Assembly: GCA_963556195.1 (NCBI GenBank)
Contig: CAUVYP010000262.1
Span: 434,001 to 498,000 of the forward strand
Length of the DNA stretch: 64,000 nucleotides
Reading direction: 5' to 3'
DNA from: Sepiola atlantica
Taxonomy: Eukaryota; Mollusca; Cephalopoda; Sepiida; Sepiolidae
Shown: piece after piece, positions 52,201 through 64,000 of the stretch
How positions within the stretch are numbered: the stretch's first letter is position 1
How the letters are laid out: the number at the start of each line of letters is the position of its first letter
The notes under the pieces: model-generated
Database searches by the model: none
Told to the model about the DNA's origin: nothing
What the model saw: the letters and a program-made list of their open reading frames with translations, nothing else
Position numbers and translations under genes: made by a program

Positions 52201-53685
52201 TTAGCGCGTTTTAAAGTTGATATCGCTTTTGTTTATAACTTCCATATTTATTCGAATTGTGCAACGAAACTTTGCAGACAACCGCGGAGACACATTTTCT
52301 ACTGAAGTACCAAGTTTCAGAAGTGCAGCTTTTGTACTGCCGGAGATATGTCGATACAAACTGAATACGCAAAACATCAACAAAATTAAGCGCGTTTTAA
52401 AGTTGATATCGCTTTTGTTTATAACTTCCTCATTTATTCGAATTGTGCAACGAAACTTTGCAGACAGTCGCGGAGACACATTTTCCACTGAAGTACCAAG
52501 TTTCAGAAGTGCAGCTTTTGTACTGCCGGAGATAGTTCGATACTAACTGATTACGAAAACTATCAAAAAAATTTAGCGCGTTTTAAAGTTGATATCGCTT
52601 TTGTTTATAACTTCCACATTTATTCGAATTGTGCAACGACACTTTGCAGACAGTCGCGAATAGGCCTTTTCTACTGAAGTACCAAGTTTCAGAAGTGCAG
52701 CTCTTGTAATGCCGGAGATATGTCGATACAAACTGAATACGCAAAACATCAACAAAATTTAGCGCGTTTTAAAGTTGATATCGCTTTTGATTATAACTTC
52801 CACATTTATTCGAATTGTGCAAAGAAACTTTGCAGACGGTCGCGGATACGCCTTTTCTACTGAAGTACCAAGTTTCAGAAGTGCAGCTCTTGCACTGCCG
52901 GAGATATGTCGATACAAACTGAATACGCAAAACTTCAACAAAATTTAGCGCGTTTTAAAGTTGATATCGCTTTTGTTTATAACTTCCACATTTATTCGAA
53001 TTGTGCAAGGAAACTTTGCAGACAACCGCGGAGACACATTTACTACTGAAGTACCAAGTTTAAGAAGTGCAGCTCTTGTACTGCCGGAGACATGTCGATA
53101 CAAACTGAATACGCAAAACATCAACAAAATTTAGCGCGTTTTAAAGTTGATATCGCTTTTGTTTATAACTTCCACATTTATTCGAATTGTGCAACGAAAC
53201 TTTGCAGACAGTCGCGGATAGGTCTTTTCTAGTGAAGTACCAAGGTTCAGAAGTGCAGCTCTTGTACTGCCGGAGATATGTCGATACAAACTGAATACGC
53301 AAAACATCAACAAAATTCAGCGCGTTTTAAAGTTGATAGCGCTTTTGTTTATAACTTCCACATTTATTACAATTGTGCAAGGAAACTTTGCAGACAGTCG
53401 CGGATAGGCCTTTTCTAGTGAAGTGCCAAGTTGCAGAAGTGCAGCTCTAGTACTGCCGGAGATATGCCGATACAAACTGAATACGCAAAACATCAACAAA
53501 ATTTAGCGCGTTTTAAAGTTGATATCGCTTTTGTTTATAACTTCCACATTTATTCGAATTGTGCAACGAAACTTTGCAGACAGTCGCGGAGACACATTTC
53601 CTACTGAGGTACCAAGTTTCAGAAGTGCAGCTCTTGTACTGCGGGAGACATGTAGATACAAACTGAATACGCAAAACATCAACAA
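49226..53685. repeat. 20-monomer spaced repeat (3719 bp)
   Basis: Consecutive monomers at 49226, 49412, 49598 and 49784 recur at 52945, 53131, 53317 and 53503, 3719 bp apart. Shared features are an ACATTTACTACTG monomer with GGAGACATGTCGATAC, a CCAAGGTTCAG monomer, and a GTGCCAAGTTGCAG monomer. The block 51829-52941 additionally recurs at 55364-56476 (spacing 3535 bp). Limits are approximate. Confidence 0.75.
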
Positions 53686-56600
53686 AAATTTAGCGCGTTT
53701 TAAAGTTGATATCGCTTTTGTTTATAACTTCCACATTTATTCGAATTGTGCAACGACACTTTGCAGACAGTCGCGAATAGGCCTTTTCTACTGAAGTACC
53801 AAGTTTCAGAAGTGCAGCTCTTGTAATGCCGGAGATAAATCAATACAAACTGAATACGCAAAACATCAACAAAATTTAGCGCGTTTTAAAGTTGATATCG
53901 CTTTTGATTATAACTTCCACATTTATTCGAATTGTGCAAGGAAACTTTGCAGACAGTCGCAGATAGGCCTTTTCTACTGAAGTACCAAGTTTCAGAAGTG
54001 CAGCTATTGCACTGCCGGAGATATGTCGATACAAACTGAATACGCAAAACTTCAACAAAATTTAGCGCGTTTTAAAGTTGATATCGCTTTTGTTTATAAC
54101 TTCCACATTTATTCGAATTGTGCAAGGAAACTTTGCAGACTACCGCGGAGACACATTTACTACTGAAGTACCAAGTTTCAGAAGTGCAGCTCTTGTACTG
54201 CCGGAGACATGTCGATACAAACTGAATACGCAAAACATCAACAAAATTTAGCGCGTTTTAAAGTTGATATCGCTTTTGTTTATAACTTCCATATTTATTC
54301 GAATTGTGCAACGAAACTTTGCAGACAGTCGCGGATAGGCCTTTACTAGTGAAGTACCAAGGTTCAGAAGTGCAGCACTTGTACTGCCGGAGATATGTCG
54401 ATACAAACTGAATACGCAAAACATCAACAAAATTTAGCGCGTTTTAATGTTGATATCGCTTTTGATTATAGCTTCCACATTTATTCGAATTGTGCAAGGA
54501 AACTTTGCAGACAGTCGCGGATAAGCCTTTTCTAGTGAAGTACCAAGGTTCAGAAGTGCAGCTATTGTACTGCCGGAGATATTTCGATACAAACTGAATA
54601 CGCAAAACATCAAAAAAATTTAGCGCGTTTTAAAGTTGATATCGCTTTTGTTTATAACTTCCACATTTATTCGAATTGTGCAACGAAACTTTGCAGACAG
54701 TCGCGGATAGGCCTTTTCTAGTGAAGTGCCAAGTTGCAGAAGTGCAGCTCTAGTACTGCCGTAGATATGCCGATACAAACTGAATACGCAAAACATCAAC
54801 AAAATTTAGCGCGTTTAAAAGTTGATATCGCTTTTGTTTATAACTTCCACATTTATTCGAATGGTGCAACGAAACTTTGCAGACAGTCGCGGAGACACAT
54901 TTCCTACTGAAGTACCAAGTTTCAGAAGTGCAGCTCAAGTACTGCCGGAGATATGTCGATACAAACTGAATACTCAAAACATCAACAAAATTTAGCGCGT
55001 TTTAAAGTTGATATCGCTTTTGTTTATAACTTCCACATTTATTCGAATTGTGCAACGAAACTTTGCAGACAGTCGCGGATAGGCCTTGTCTACTGAAGTA
55101 CCAAGTTTCAGAAGTGCAGCTCTTGTACTGCCGGAGATATGTCGATACAAACTGAATACGCAAAACATCAAAACAATTTAGCGCGTTTTAAAGTTGATAT
55201 CGCTTTTGTTTATAACTTCCACATTTATTCGAATTGGGCAACGAAACTTTGCAGACAACCGCCCAGACAGATGGTCTTCTGAAGTACCAAGTTTCAGAAG
55301 TGCAGCTCTTGTACTGCGGGAGATATGTCGATACAAACTGAATACGCAAAACATCAACAAAATTTAGCGCGTTTTAAAGTTGATATCGCTTTTGATTATA
55401 ACTTCCACATTTATTCGAATTGTGCAACGAAACTTTGCAGACAGTCGCGGATAGGCCTTTTCTACTGAAGTACCAAGTTTCAGAAGTGCAGCTCTTGCAC
55501 TGCCGGAGATATGTACATACAAACTGAATACGCAAAACTTCAACAAAATTTAGCGCGTTTTAAAGTTGATATCGCTTTTGTTTATAACTTCCACATTTAT
55601 TCGAATTGTGCAACGAAACTTTGCAGACAGTCGCGGATAGGCGTTTTCTACTGAAGTACCAAGTCTCAGAAGTGCAGCTCTTGTACTGCCGGAGATATGT
55701 CGATACAAACTTAATACGCAAAACATCAACAAAATTTAGCGCGTTTTAAAGTTGATATCGCTTTTGTTTATAACTTCCATATTTATTCGAATTGTGCAAC
55801 GAAACTTTGCAGACAACCGCGGAGACACATTTTCTACTGAAGTACCAAGTTTCAGAAGTGCAGCTTTGGTACTGACGGAGATATGTCGATACAAACTGAA
55901 TACGCAAAACATCAACAAAATTAAGCGCGTTTTAAAGTTGATATCGCTTTTGTTTATAACTTCCTCATTTATTCGAATTGTGCAACGAAACTTTGCAGAC
56001 AGTCGCGGAGACACATTTTCCACTGAAGTACCAAGTTTCAGAAGTGCAGCTTTTGTACTGCCGGAGATAGTTCGATACTAACTGATTACGAAAAACATCA
56101 AAAAAATTTAGCGCGTTTTAAAGTTGATATCGCTTTTGTTTATAACTTCAACATTTATTCGAATTGTGCAACGACACTTTGTAGACAGTCGCGAATAGGC
56201 CTTTTCTACTGAAGTACCAAGTTTCAGAAGTGCAGCTCTTGTAATGCCGGAGATATGTCGATACAAACTGAATACGCAAAACATCAACAAAATTTAGCGC
56301 GTTTTAAAGTTGATATCGCTTTTGATTATAACTTCCACATTTATTCGAATTGTGCAAGGAAACTTTGCAGACAGTCGCGGATAGGCCTTTTCTACTGAAG
56401 TACCAAGTTTCAGAAGTGCAGCTATTGCACTGCCGGAGATATGTCGATACAAACTGAATACGCAAAACTTCAACAAAATTTAGCGCGTTTTAAAGTTGAT
56501 ATCGCTTTTGTTTATAACTTCCACATTTATTCGAATTGTGCAAGGAAACTTTGCAGACAGTCGCGGATAGGCCTTTTCTACTGAAGTTCCAAGTTTCAGA

Positions 56601-57037
56601 AGTGCAGCTCTTGTACTGCCGGAGATATGTCGATACAAACTTAATACGCAAAACATCAACAAAATTTAGCTCGTTTTAAAGTTGATATCGCTTTTGTTTA
56701 TAACTTCCACATGTATTCGAATTGTGCAACGAAACTTTGCAGACAACCGCGGAGACACATTTACTACTGAAGTACCAAGTTTCAGAAGTGCAGCTCTTGT
56801 ACTGCGGGAGATATGTCGATACAAACTGAATACGCAAAACATCAACAAAATTTAGCGCGTTTTAAAGTTGATATCGCTTTTGATTATAACTTCCACATTT
56901 ATTCGAATTGTGCAACGAAACTTTGCAGACAGTCGCGGATAGGCCTTTTCTACTGAAGTACCAAGTTTCAGAAGTGCAGCTCTTGCACTGCCGGAGATAT
57001 GTACATACAAACTGAATACGCAAAACTTCAACAAAAT

Positions 57038-60000
57038 TTAGCGCGTTTTAAAGTTGATATCGCTTTTGTTTATAACTTCCACATTTATTCGAATTGTGCA
57101 ACGAAACTTTGCAGACAGTCGCGGATAGGCCTTTTCTACTGAAGTACCAAGTCTCAGAAGTGCAGCTCTTGTACTGCCGGAGATATGTCGATACAAACTT
57201 AATACGCAAAACATCAACAAAATTTAGCGCGTTTTAAAGTTGATATCGCTTTTGTTTATAACTTCCATATTTATTCGAATTGTGCAACGAAACTTTGCAG
57301 ACAACCGCGGAGACACATTTTCTACTGAAGTACCAAGTTTCAGAAGTGCAGCTTTTGTACTGCCGGAGATATGTCGATACAAACTGAATACGCAAAACAT
57401 CAACAAAATTAAGCGCGTTTTAAAGTTGATATCGCTTTTGTTTATAACTTCCTCATTTATTCGAATTGTGCAACGAAACTTTGCAGACAGTCGCGGAGAC
57501 ACATTTTCCACTGAAGTACCAAGTTTCAGAAGTGCAGCTTTTGTACTGCCGGAGATAGTTCGATACTAACTGATTACGAAAACTATCAAAAAAATTTAGC
57601 GCGTTTTAAAGTTGATATCGCTTTTGTTTATAACTTCCACATTTATTCGAATTGTGCAACGACACTTTGCAGACAGTCGCGAATAGGCATTTTCTACTGA
57701 AGTACCAAGTTTCAGAAGTGCAGCTCTTGTACTGCCGGAGATATGTCGATACAAACTGAATACGCAAAACATCAACAAAATTTAGCGCGTTTTAAAGTTG
57801 ATATCGCTTTTGATTATAACTTCCACATTTATTCGAATTGTGCAAGGAAACTTTGCAGACAGTCGCGGATAAGCCTTTTCTACTGAAGTACCAAGTTTCA
57901 GAAGTGCAGCTATTGCACTGCTGGAGATATGTCGATACAAACTGAATACGCAAAACTTCAACAAAATTTAGCGCGTTTTAAAGTTGATATCGCTTTTGTT
58001 TATAACTTCCACATTTATTCGAATTGTGCAACGAAACTTTGCAGACAGTCGCGGATTGGCCTTTTCTACTGAAGTATAAAGTTTCAGAAGTGCAGCTCTT
58101 GTACTGCCAGAGATATGTCGATACAAACTTAATACGCAAAACATCAACAAAATTTAGCGCGTTTTAAAGTTGATATCGCTTTTGTTTATAACTTCCACAT
58201 GTATTCGAATTGTGCAACGAAACTTTGCAGACAACCGCGGAGACACATTTACTACTGAAGTACCAAGTTTCAGAAGTGCAGCTTTTGTACTGCCGGAGAC
58301 ATGTCGATACAAACTGAATACGCAAAACATCAACAAAATTTAGCGCGTTTTAAAGTTGATATCGCTTTTGTTTATAACTTCCACATTTATTCGAATTGTG
58401 CAACGAAACTTTGCAGACAGTCGCGGATAGGCCTTTTCTACTGAAGTACCAAGTCTCAGAAGTGCAGCTCTTGTACTGCCGGAGATATGTCGATACAAAC
58501 TTAATACGCAAAACATCAACAAAATTTAGCGCGTTTTAAAGTTGATATCGCTTTTGTTTATAACTTCCATATTTATTCGAATTGTGCAACGAAACTTTGC
58601 AGACAACCGCGGAGACACATTTTCTACTGAAGTACCAAGTTTCAGAAGTGCAGCTTTTGTACTGCCGGAGATATGTCGATACAAACTGAATACGCAAAAC
58701 ATCAACAAAATTAAGCGCGTTTTAAAGTTGATATCGCTTTTGTTTATAACTTCCTCCTTTATTCGAATTGTGCAACGAAACTTTGCAGACAGTCGCGGAG
58801 ACACATTTTCCACTGAAGTACCAAGTTTCAGAAGTGCAGCTTTTGTACTGCCGGAGATAGTTCGATACTAACTGATTACGAAAACTATCAAACAAATTTA
58901 GCGCGTTTTAAAGTTGATATCGCTTTTGTTTATAACTTCCACATTTATTCGAATTGTGCAACGACACTTTGCAGACAGTCGCGAATAGGCCTTTTCTACT
59001 GAAGTACCAAGTTTCAGAAGTGCAGCTCTAGTAATGCCGGAGATATGTCGATACAAACTGAATACGCAAAACATCAACAAAATTTAGCGCGTTTTAAAGT
59101 TGATATCGCTTTTGATTATAACTTCCACATTTATTCGAATTGTGCAAGGAAACTTTGCAGACAGTCGCGGATAAGCCTTTTCTACTGAAGTACCAAGTTT
59201 CAGAAGTGCAGCTATTGCACTGCCGGAGATATGTCGATACAAACTGAATACGCAAAACTTCAACAAAATTTAGCGCGTTTTAAAGTTGATATCGCTTTTG
59301 TTTATAACTTCCCCATTTATTCGAATTGTGCAACGAAACTTTGCAGACAGTACCCGGATTGGCCTTTTCTACTGATATATAAAGTTTCAGAAGTGCAGCT
59401 CTTGTACTGCCAGAGATATGTCGATACAAACTTAATACGCAAAACATCAACAAAATTTAGCGCGTTTTAAAGTTGATATCGCTTTTGTTTATAACTTCCA
59501 CATGTATTCGAATTGTGCCACGAAACTTTGCAGACAACCGCGGAGACACATTTACTACTGAAGTACCAAGTTTCAGAAGTGCAGCTCTTGTACTGCCGGA
59601 GACATGTCGATACAAACTGAATACGCAAAACATCAACAAAATTTAGCGCGTTTTAAAGTTGATATCGCTTTTGTTTATAACTTCCACATTTATTCAAATT
59701 TTGCCACGAAACTTTGCAGACAGTCGCGGATAGGCCTTTTCTACTGAAGTACCAAGTCTCAGAAGTGCAGCTCTTGTACTGCCGGAGATATGTCGATACA
59801 AACTTAATACGCAAAACATCAACAAAATTTAGCGCGTTTTAAAGTTGATATCGCTTTTGTTTATAACTTCCATATTTATTCGAATTGTGCAACGAAACTT
59901 TGCAGACAACCGCGGAGACACATTTTCTACTGAAGTACCAAGTTTCAGAAGTGCAGCTTTTGTACTGCCGGAGATATGTCGATACAAACTGAATAGGCAA

Positions 60001-62615
60001 AACATCAACAAAATTTAGCGCGTTTTAAAGTTGATATCGCTTTTGTTTATAACTTCCACATTTATTCGAATTGTGCAACGAAACTTTGCAGACAACCGCG
60101 GAGACACATTTTCTACTGAAGTACCATGTTTCAGAAGTGCAGCTTTTGTACTGCCGGAGATATGTCGATACAAACTGAATACGCAAAACATCAACAAAAT
60201 TAAGCGCGTTTTAAAGTTGATATCGCTTTTGTTTATAACTTCCTCATTTATTCGAATTGTGCAACGAAACTTTGCAGACAGTCGCGGAGACACATTTTCC
60301 ACTGAAGTACCAAGTTTCAGAAGTGCAGCTTTTGTACTGCCGGAGATAGTTCGATACTAACTAATTACGAAAACTATCAAAAAAATTTAGCGCGTTTTAA
60401 AGTTGATATCGCTTTTGTTTATAACTTCCACATTTATTCGAATTGTGCAACGACACTTTGCAGACAGTCGCGAATAGGCCTTTTCTACTGAAGTACCAAG
60501 TTTCAGAAGTGCAGCTCTAGTAATGCCGGAGATATGTCGATACAAACTGAATACGCAAAACATCAACAAAATTTAGCGCGTTTTAAAGTTGATATCGCTT
60601 TTGATTATAACTTCCACATTTATTCGAATTGTGCAAGGAAACTTTGCAGACAGTCGCGGATAAGCCTTTTCTACTGAAGTACCAAGTTTCAGAAGTGCAG
60701 CTATTGCACTGCCGGAGATATGTCGATACAAACTGAATACGCAAAACTTCAACAAAATTTAGCGCGTTTTAAAGTTGATATCGCTTTTGTTTATAACTTC
60801 CACATTTATTCGAATTGTGCAACGAAACTTTGCAGACAGTCGCGGATTGGCCTTTTCTACTGAAGTATAAAGTTTCAGAAGTGCAGCTCTTGTACTGCCA
60901 GAGATATGTCGATACAAACTTAATACGCAAAACATCAACAAAATTTAGCGCGTTTTAAAGTTGATATCGCTTTTGTTTATAACTTCCACATGTATTCGAA
61001 TTGTGCAACGAAACTTTGCAGACAACCGCGGAGACACATTTACTACTGAAGTACCAAGTTTCAGAAGTGCAGCTCTTGTACTGCAGGAGACATGTCGATA
61101 CAAACTGAATACGCAAAACATCAACAAAATTTAGCGCGTTTTAAAGTTGATATCGCTTTTGTTTATAACTTCCACATTTATTCGAATTGTGCAACGAAAC
61201 TTTGCAGACAGTCGCGGATAGGCCTTTTCTACTGAAGTACCAAGTCTCAGAAGTGCAGCTCTTGTACTGCCGGAGATATGTCGATACAAACTTAATACGC
61301 AAAACATCAACAAAATTTAGCGCGTTTTAAAGTTGATATCGCTTTTGTTTATAACTTCCATATTTATTCGAATTGTGCAACGAAACTTTGCAGACAACCG
61401 CGGAGACACATTTTCTACTGAAGTACCAAGTTTCAGAAGTGCAGCTTTTGTACTGCCGGAGATATGTCGATACAAACTGAATACGCAAAACATCAACATA
61501 ATTAAGCGCGTTTTAAAGTTGATATCGCTTTTGTTTATAACTTCCTCATTTATTCGAATTGTGCAACGAAACTTTGCAGACAGTCGCGGAGACACATTTT
61601 CCACTGAAGTACCAAGTTTCAGAAGTGCAGCTTTTGTGCTGCCGGAGATAGTTCGATAATAACTGATTACGAAAACTATCAAAAAAATTTAGCGCGTTTT
61701 AAAGTTGATATCGCTTTTGTTTATAACTTCCACATTTATTCGAATTGTGCCACGACACTTTGCAGACAGTCGCGAATAGGCCTTTTCTACTGAAGTACCA
61801 AGTTTTAGAAGTGCAGCTCTAGTAATGCCGGAGATATGTCGATACAAACTGAATACGCAAAACATCAACAAAATTTAGCGCGTTTTAAAGTTGATATCGC
61901 TTTTGATTATAACTTCCACATTTATTCGAATTGTGCAAGGAAACTTTGCAGACAGTCGCGGATAGGCCTTTTCTACTGAGGTACCAAGTTTCAGAAGTGC
62001 AGCTATTGCACTGCCGGAGATATGTCGATACAAACTGAATACGCAAAACTTCAACAAAATTTAGCGCGTTTTAAAGTTGATATCGCTTTTGTTTATAACT
62101 TCCACATGTATTCGAATTGTGCAACGAAACTTTGCAGACAGTCGCGGATTGGCCTTTTCTACTGAAGTATAAAGTTTCAGAAGTGCAGCTCTTGTACTGC
62201 CAGAGATATGTCGATACAAACTTAATACGCAAAACATCAACAAAATTTAGCGCGTTTTAAAGTTGATATCGCTTTTGTTTATAACTTCCACATGTATTCG
62301 AATTGTGCAACGAAACTTTGCAGACAACCGCGGAGACACATTTACTACTGAAGTACCAAGTTTCAGAAGTGCAGCTCTTGTACTGCCGGAGACATGTCGA
62401 TACAAACTGAATACGCAAAACATCAACAAAATTTAGACCGTTTTAAAGTTGATATCGCTTTTGTTTATAACTTCCACATTTATTCGAATTGTGCAACGAA
62501 ACTTTGCAGACAGTCGCGGATAGGCCTTTTCTACTGAAGTACCAAGTCTCAGAAGTGCAGCTCTTGTACTGCCGGAGATATGTCGATACAAACTTAATAC
62601 GCAAAACATCAACAA
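57038..62615. repeat. Seven-monomer higher-order repeat (1302 bp), about four units
   Basis: Seven variant monomers repeat in order: (1) CCAAGTCTCAG, (2) CCATATTTATT with ACAACCGCGG, (3) TTAAGCGCG with TTCCTCATTT and GATAGTTCGATA, (4) CGACACTTTG with CGAATAGG, (5) GATTATAAC with GCTATTGCACTG, (6) GATTGGCC with GTATAAAG or a variant, (7) CCACATGTATTCG with GGAGACATG. Unit starts are 57038, 58340, about 59642, 61131 and 62433. Units 1, 2 and 4 are 1302-1303 bp. Unit 3 is 1489 bp because monomer 2 is doubled (59829 and 60015). After 62615 the order changes to monomers like those at 50900-51640. This is the most regular higher-order structure in the window. Confidence 0.88.
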
Positions 62616-64000
62616 AATTTAGCGCGTTTTAAAGTTGATATCGCTTTTGTTTATAACTTCCATATTTATTCGAATTGTGCAACGAAACTTTGCAGACAAC
62701 CGCGGAGACACATTTACTACTGAAGTACCAAGTTTCAGAAGTGCAGCTCTTGTACTGCCGGAGACATGTCGATACAAACTGAATAGGCAAAACATCAACA
62801 AAATTTAGCGCGTTTTAAAGTTGATATCGCTTTTGTTTATAACTTCCACATTTATTCGAATTGTGCAACGAAACTGTGAAGACAACCGCGGAGACACATT
62901 TTCTACTGAAGTACCAAGTTTCAGAAGTGCAGCTTTTGTACTGCCGGAGATATGTCGATACAAACTGAATACGCAAAACATCAACAAAATTTAGCGCGTT
63001 TTAAAGTTGATATCGCTTTTGTTATAACTTCCACATTTATTCGAATTGTGAAACGAAACTTTGCAGACAGTCGCGGATAGACCTTTTCCCCTGAAGTACC
63101 AAGTTTCAGAAGTGCAGCTTTTGTACAGCCGGAGATATGTCGATACAAACTGAATACGCAAAACATCAAAAAAATTTAGCGCGTTTTAAAGTTGATATCG
63201 CTTTTGTTTATAACTTCCACATTTATTCGAATTGGGCAACGAAACTTTGCAGACAACCGCCCAGACAGATGGTCTTCTGAAGTACCAAGTTTCAGAAGTG
63301 CAGCTCTTGTACTGCGGGAGATATGTCGATACAAACTGAATACGCAAAACATCAACAAAATTTAGCGCGTTTTAAAGTTGATATCGCTTTTGATTATAAC
63401 TTCCACATTTATTCGAATTGTGCAACGAAACTTTGCAGACAGTCGCGGATAGGCCTTTTCTACTGAAGTACCAAGTCTCAGAAGTGCAGCTCTTGTACTG
63501 CAGGAGATATGTCGATACAAACTTAATACGCAAAACATCAACAAAATTTAGCGCGTTTTAAAGTTGATATCGCTTTTGTTTATAACTTCCATATTTATTC
63601 GAATTGTGCAACGAAACTTTGCAGACAACCGCGGAGACACATTTTCTACTGAAGTACCAAGTTTCAGAAGTGCAGCTTTTGTACTGCTGGAGATATGTCG
63701 ATACAAACTGAATACGCAAAACATCAACAAAATTTAGCGCGTTTTAAAGTTGATATCGCTTTTGTTTATAACTTCCACATTTATTCGAATTGTGCAACGA
63801 AACTTTGCAGACAGTCGCGGAGACACATTTTCCACTGAAGTACCAAGTTTCAGAAGTGCAGCTTTTGTACTGCCGGAGATAGTTCGATACAAACTGAATA
63901 CGCAAAACATCAACAAAAATTTAGCGCGTTTTAAAGTTGATATCGCTTTTGTTTATAACTTCCACATTTATTCGAATTGTGAAACGACACTTTGCAGACA

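Larger units (their letters stand above)
13274..64000. repeat. 186-bp satellite array, right arm
   Basis: About 273 further monomers in the same orientation and phase as the left arm, continuing to the last base of the window. The common length is 186 bp, with recurrent 185-bp monomers lacking one T in GTTTATAAC. Monomers differ mainly at the segment after GCAGACA and at the triplet after GCAGCT. There is no second transposable element, no inversion and no non-satellite spacer. Local oddities are small: a loss of GC near 49114, an extra T near 40973, a small insertion near 38528, and AGTACCCGGATT near 59350. The right edge of the array is outside the window. Confidence 0.98.

Noticed and set aside
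50544..61659. Plus-strand ORFs of 80-119 codons (MISLLFITS..., MSIQTEYAKHQ...) in the satellite
   Set aside because: Frames spanning two monomers that arise where an in-frame stop is mutated or a 1-bp indel shifts phase; they repeat with the higher-order units and show no protein features.
1..64000. CENP-B box in the satellite monomer
   Set aside because: TTCGAATTGTGCAACGAAA was considered, but it fails the required A at the ninth core position and the CGGG end of the CENP-B consensus, so no call is made.
1..64000. CRISPR-like direct repeats
   Set aside because: Repeats are contiguous 186-bp monomers without unique spacers, and the embedded element is eukaryotic.
1..64000. Naming the host species or the satellite family
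   Set aside because: The Gag style recalls arthropod, possibly tick, gypsy elements, but I cannot search and the satellite sequence is not one I can name with confidence.

Overview
The window is almost entirely one satellite DNA array, broken once by a compact LTR retrotransposon. I see no host gene, RNA gene, CRISPR array or unique single-copy sequence. Long head-to-tail satellite DNA of nucleosomal period (about 186 bp, about 39% GC by a hand count of a consensus monomer) with a Ty3/Gypsy-type element inside it points to eukaryotic, probably invertebrate, centromeric or other constitutive heterochromatin. The Gag style suggests an arthropod, but nothing here fixes the species.

Layout: 1-11139 is satellite. 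11140-13273 is a 2134-bp LTR element lying on the minus strand. 13274-64000 is the same satellite, in the same orientation and phase. Both window ends lie inside the array, so its true edges are not seen. Removing the element and one 5-bp target duplication restores the monomer rhythm exactly. About 61.9 kb of satellite corresponds to roughly 330 monomers.

The array is organised hierarchically. Variant monomers recur in fixed order, giving higher-order repeats of 7 monomers (1301-1303 bp, clearest at 57.0-62.6 kb and also at 19.5-22.1 and 43.5-46.1 kb), 10/11 monomers (3.2-7.7 kb), 14/15 monomers (16-20 kb and 29.5-34.7 kb) and a near-identical 29-monomer tandem duplication (5392 bp, about 21.1-31.9 kb). 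A larger block (31.9-37.3 kb) recurs at 40.5-47.2 kb, where its second copy has been lengthened by seven monomers. At least three monomers are chimeras of two variants that are neighbours in a sister unit or abut at a unit boundary, which are direct traces of unequal crossover.

The element has 403-bp LTRs in which I found no difference, a TG...CA structure, a CAGCT target duplication, a polypurine tract, a gag gene with two CCHC knuckles, and a retropepsin gene in the -1 frame behind a G GGA AAC slippery site with a downstream hairpin. It has no reverse transcriptase, RNase H or integrase: protease stops at its C-terminal linker and joins directly to what looks like the tail of the missing pol. 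It is best read as a recently inserted, non-autonomous gag-pro element that would need a partner's RT and integrase. At least seven paralogous satellite positions in this window carry the same target without the insertion, so it arrived after that monomer type had been amplified.

The short open frames repeated in every satellite monomer are a by-product of a period divisible by three and are not annotated as genes.
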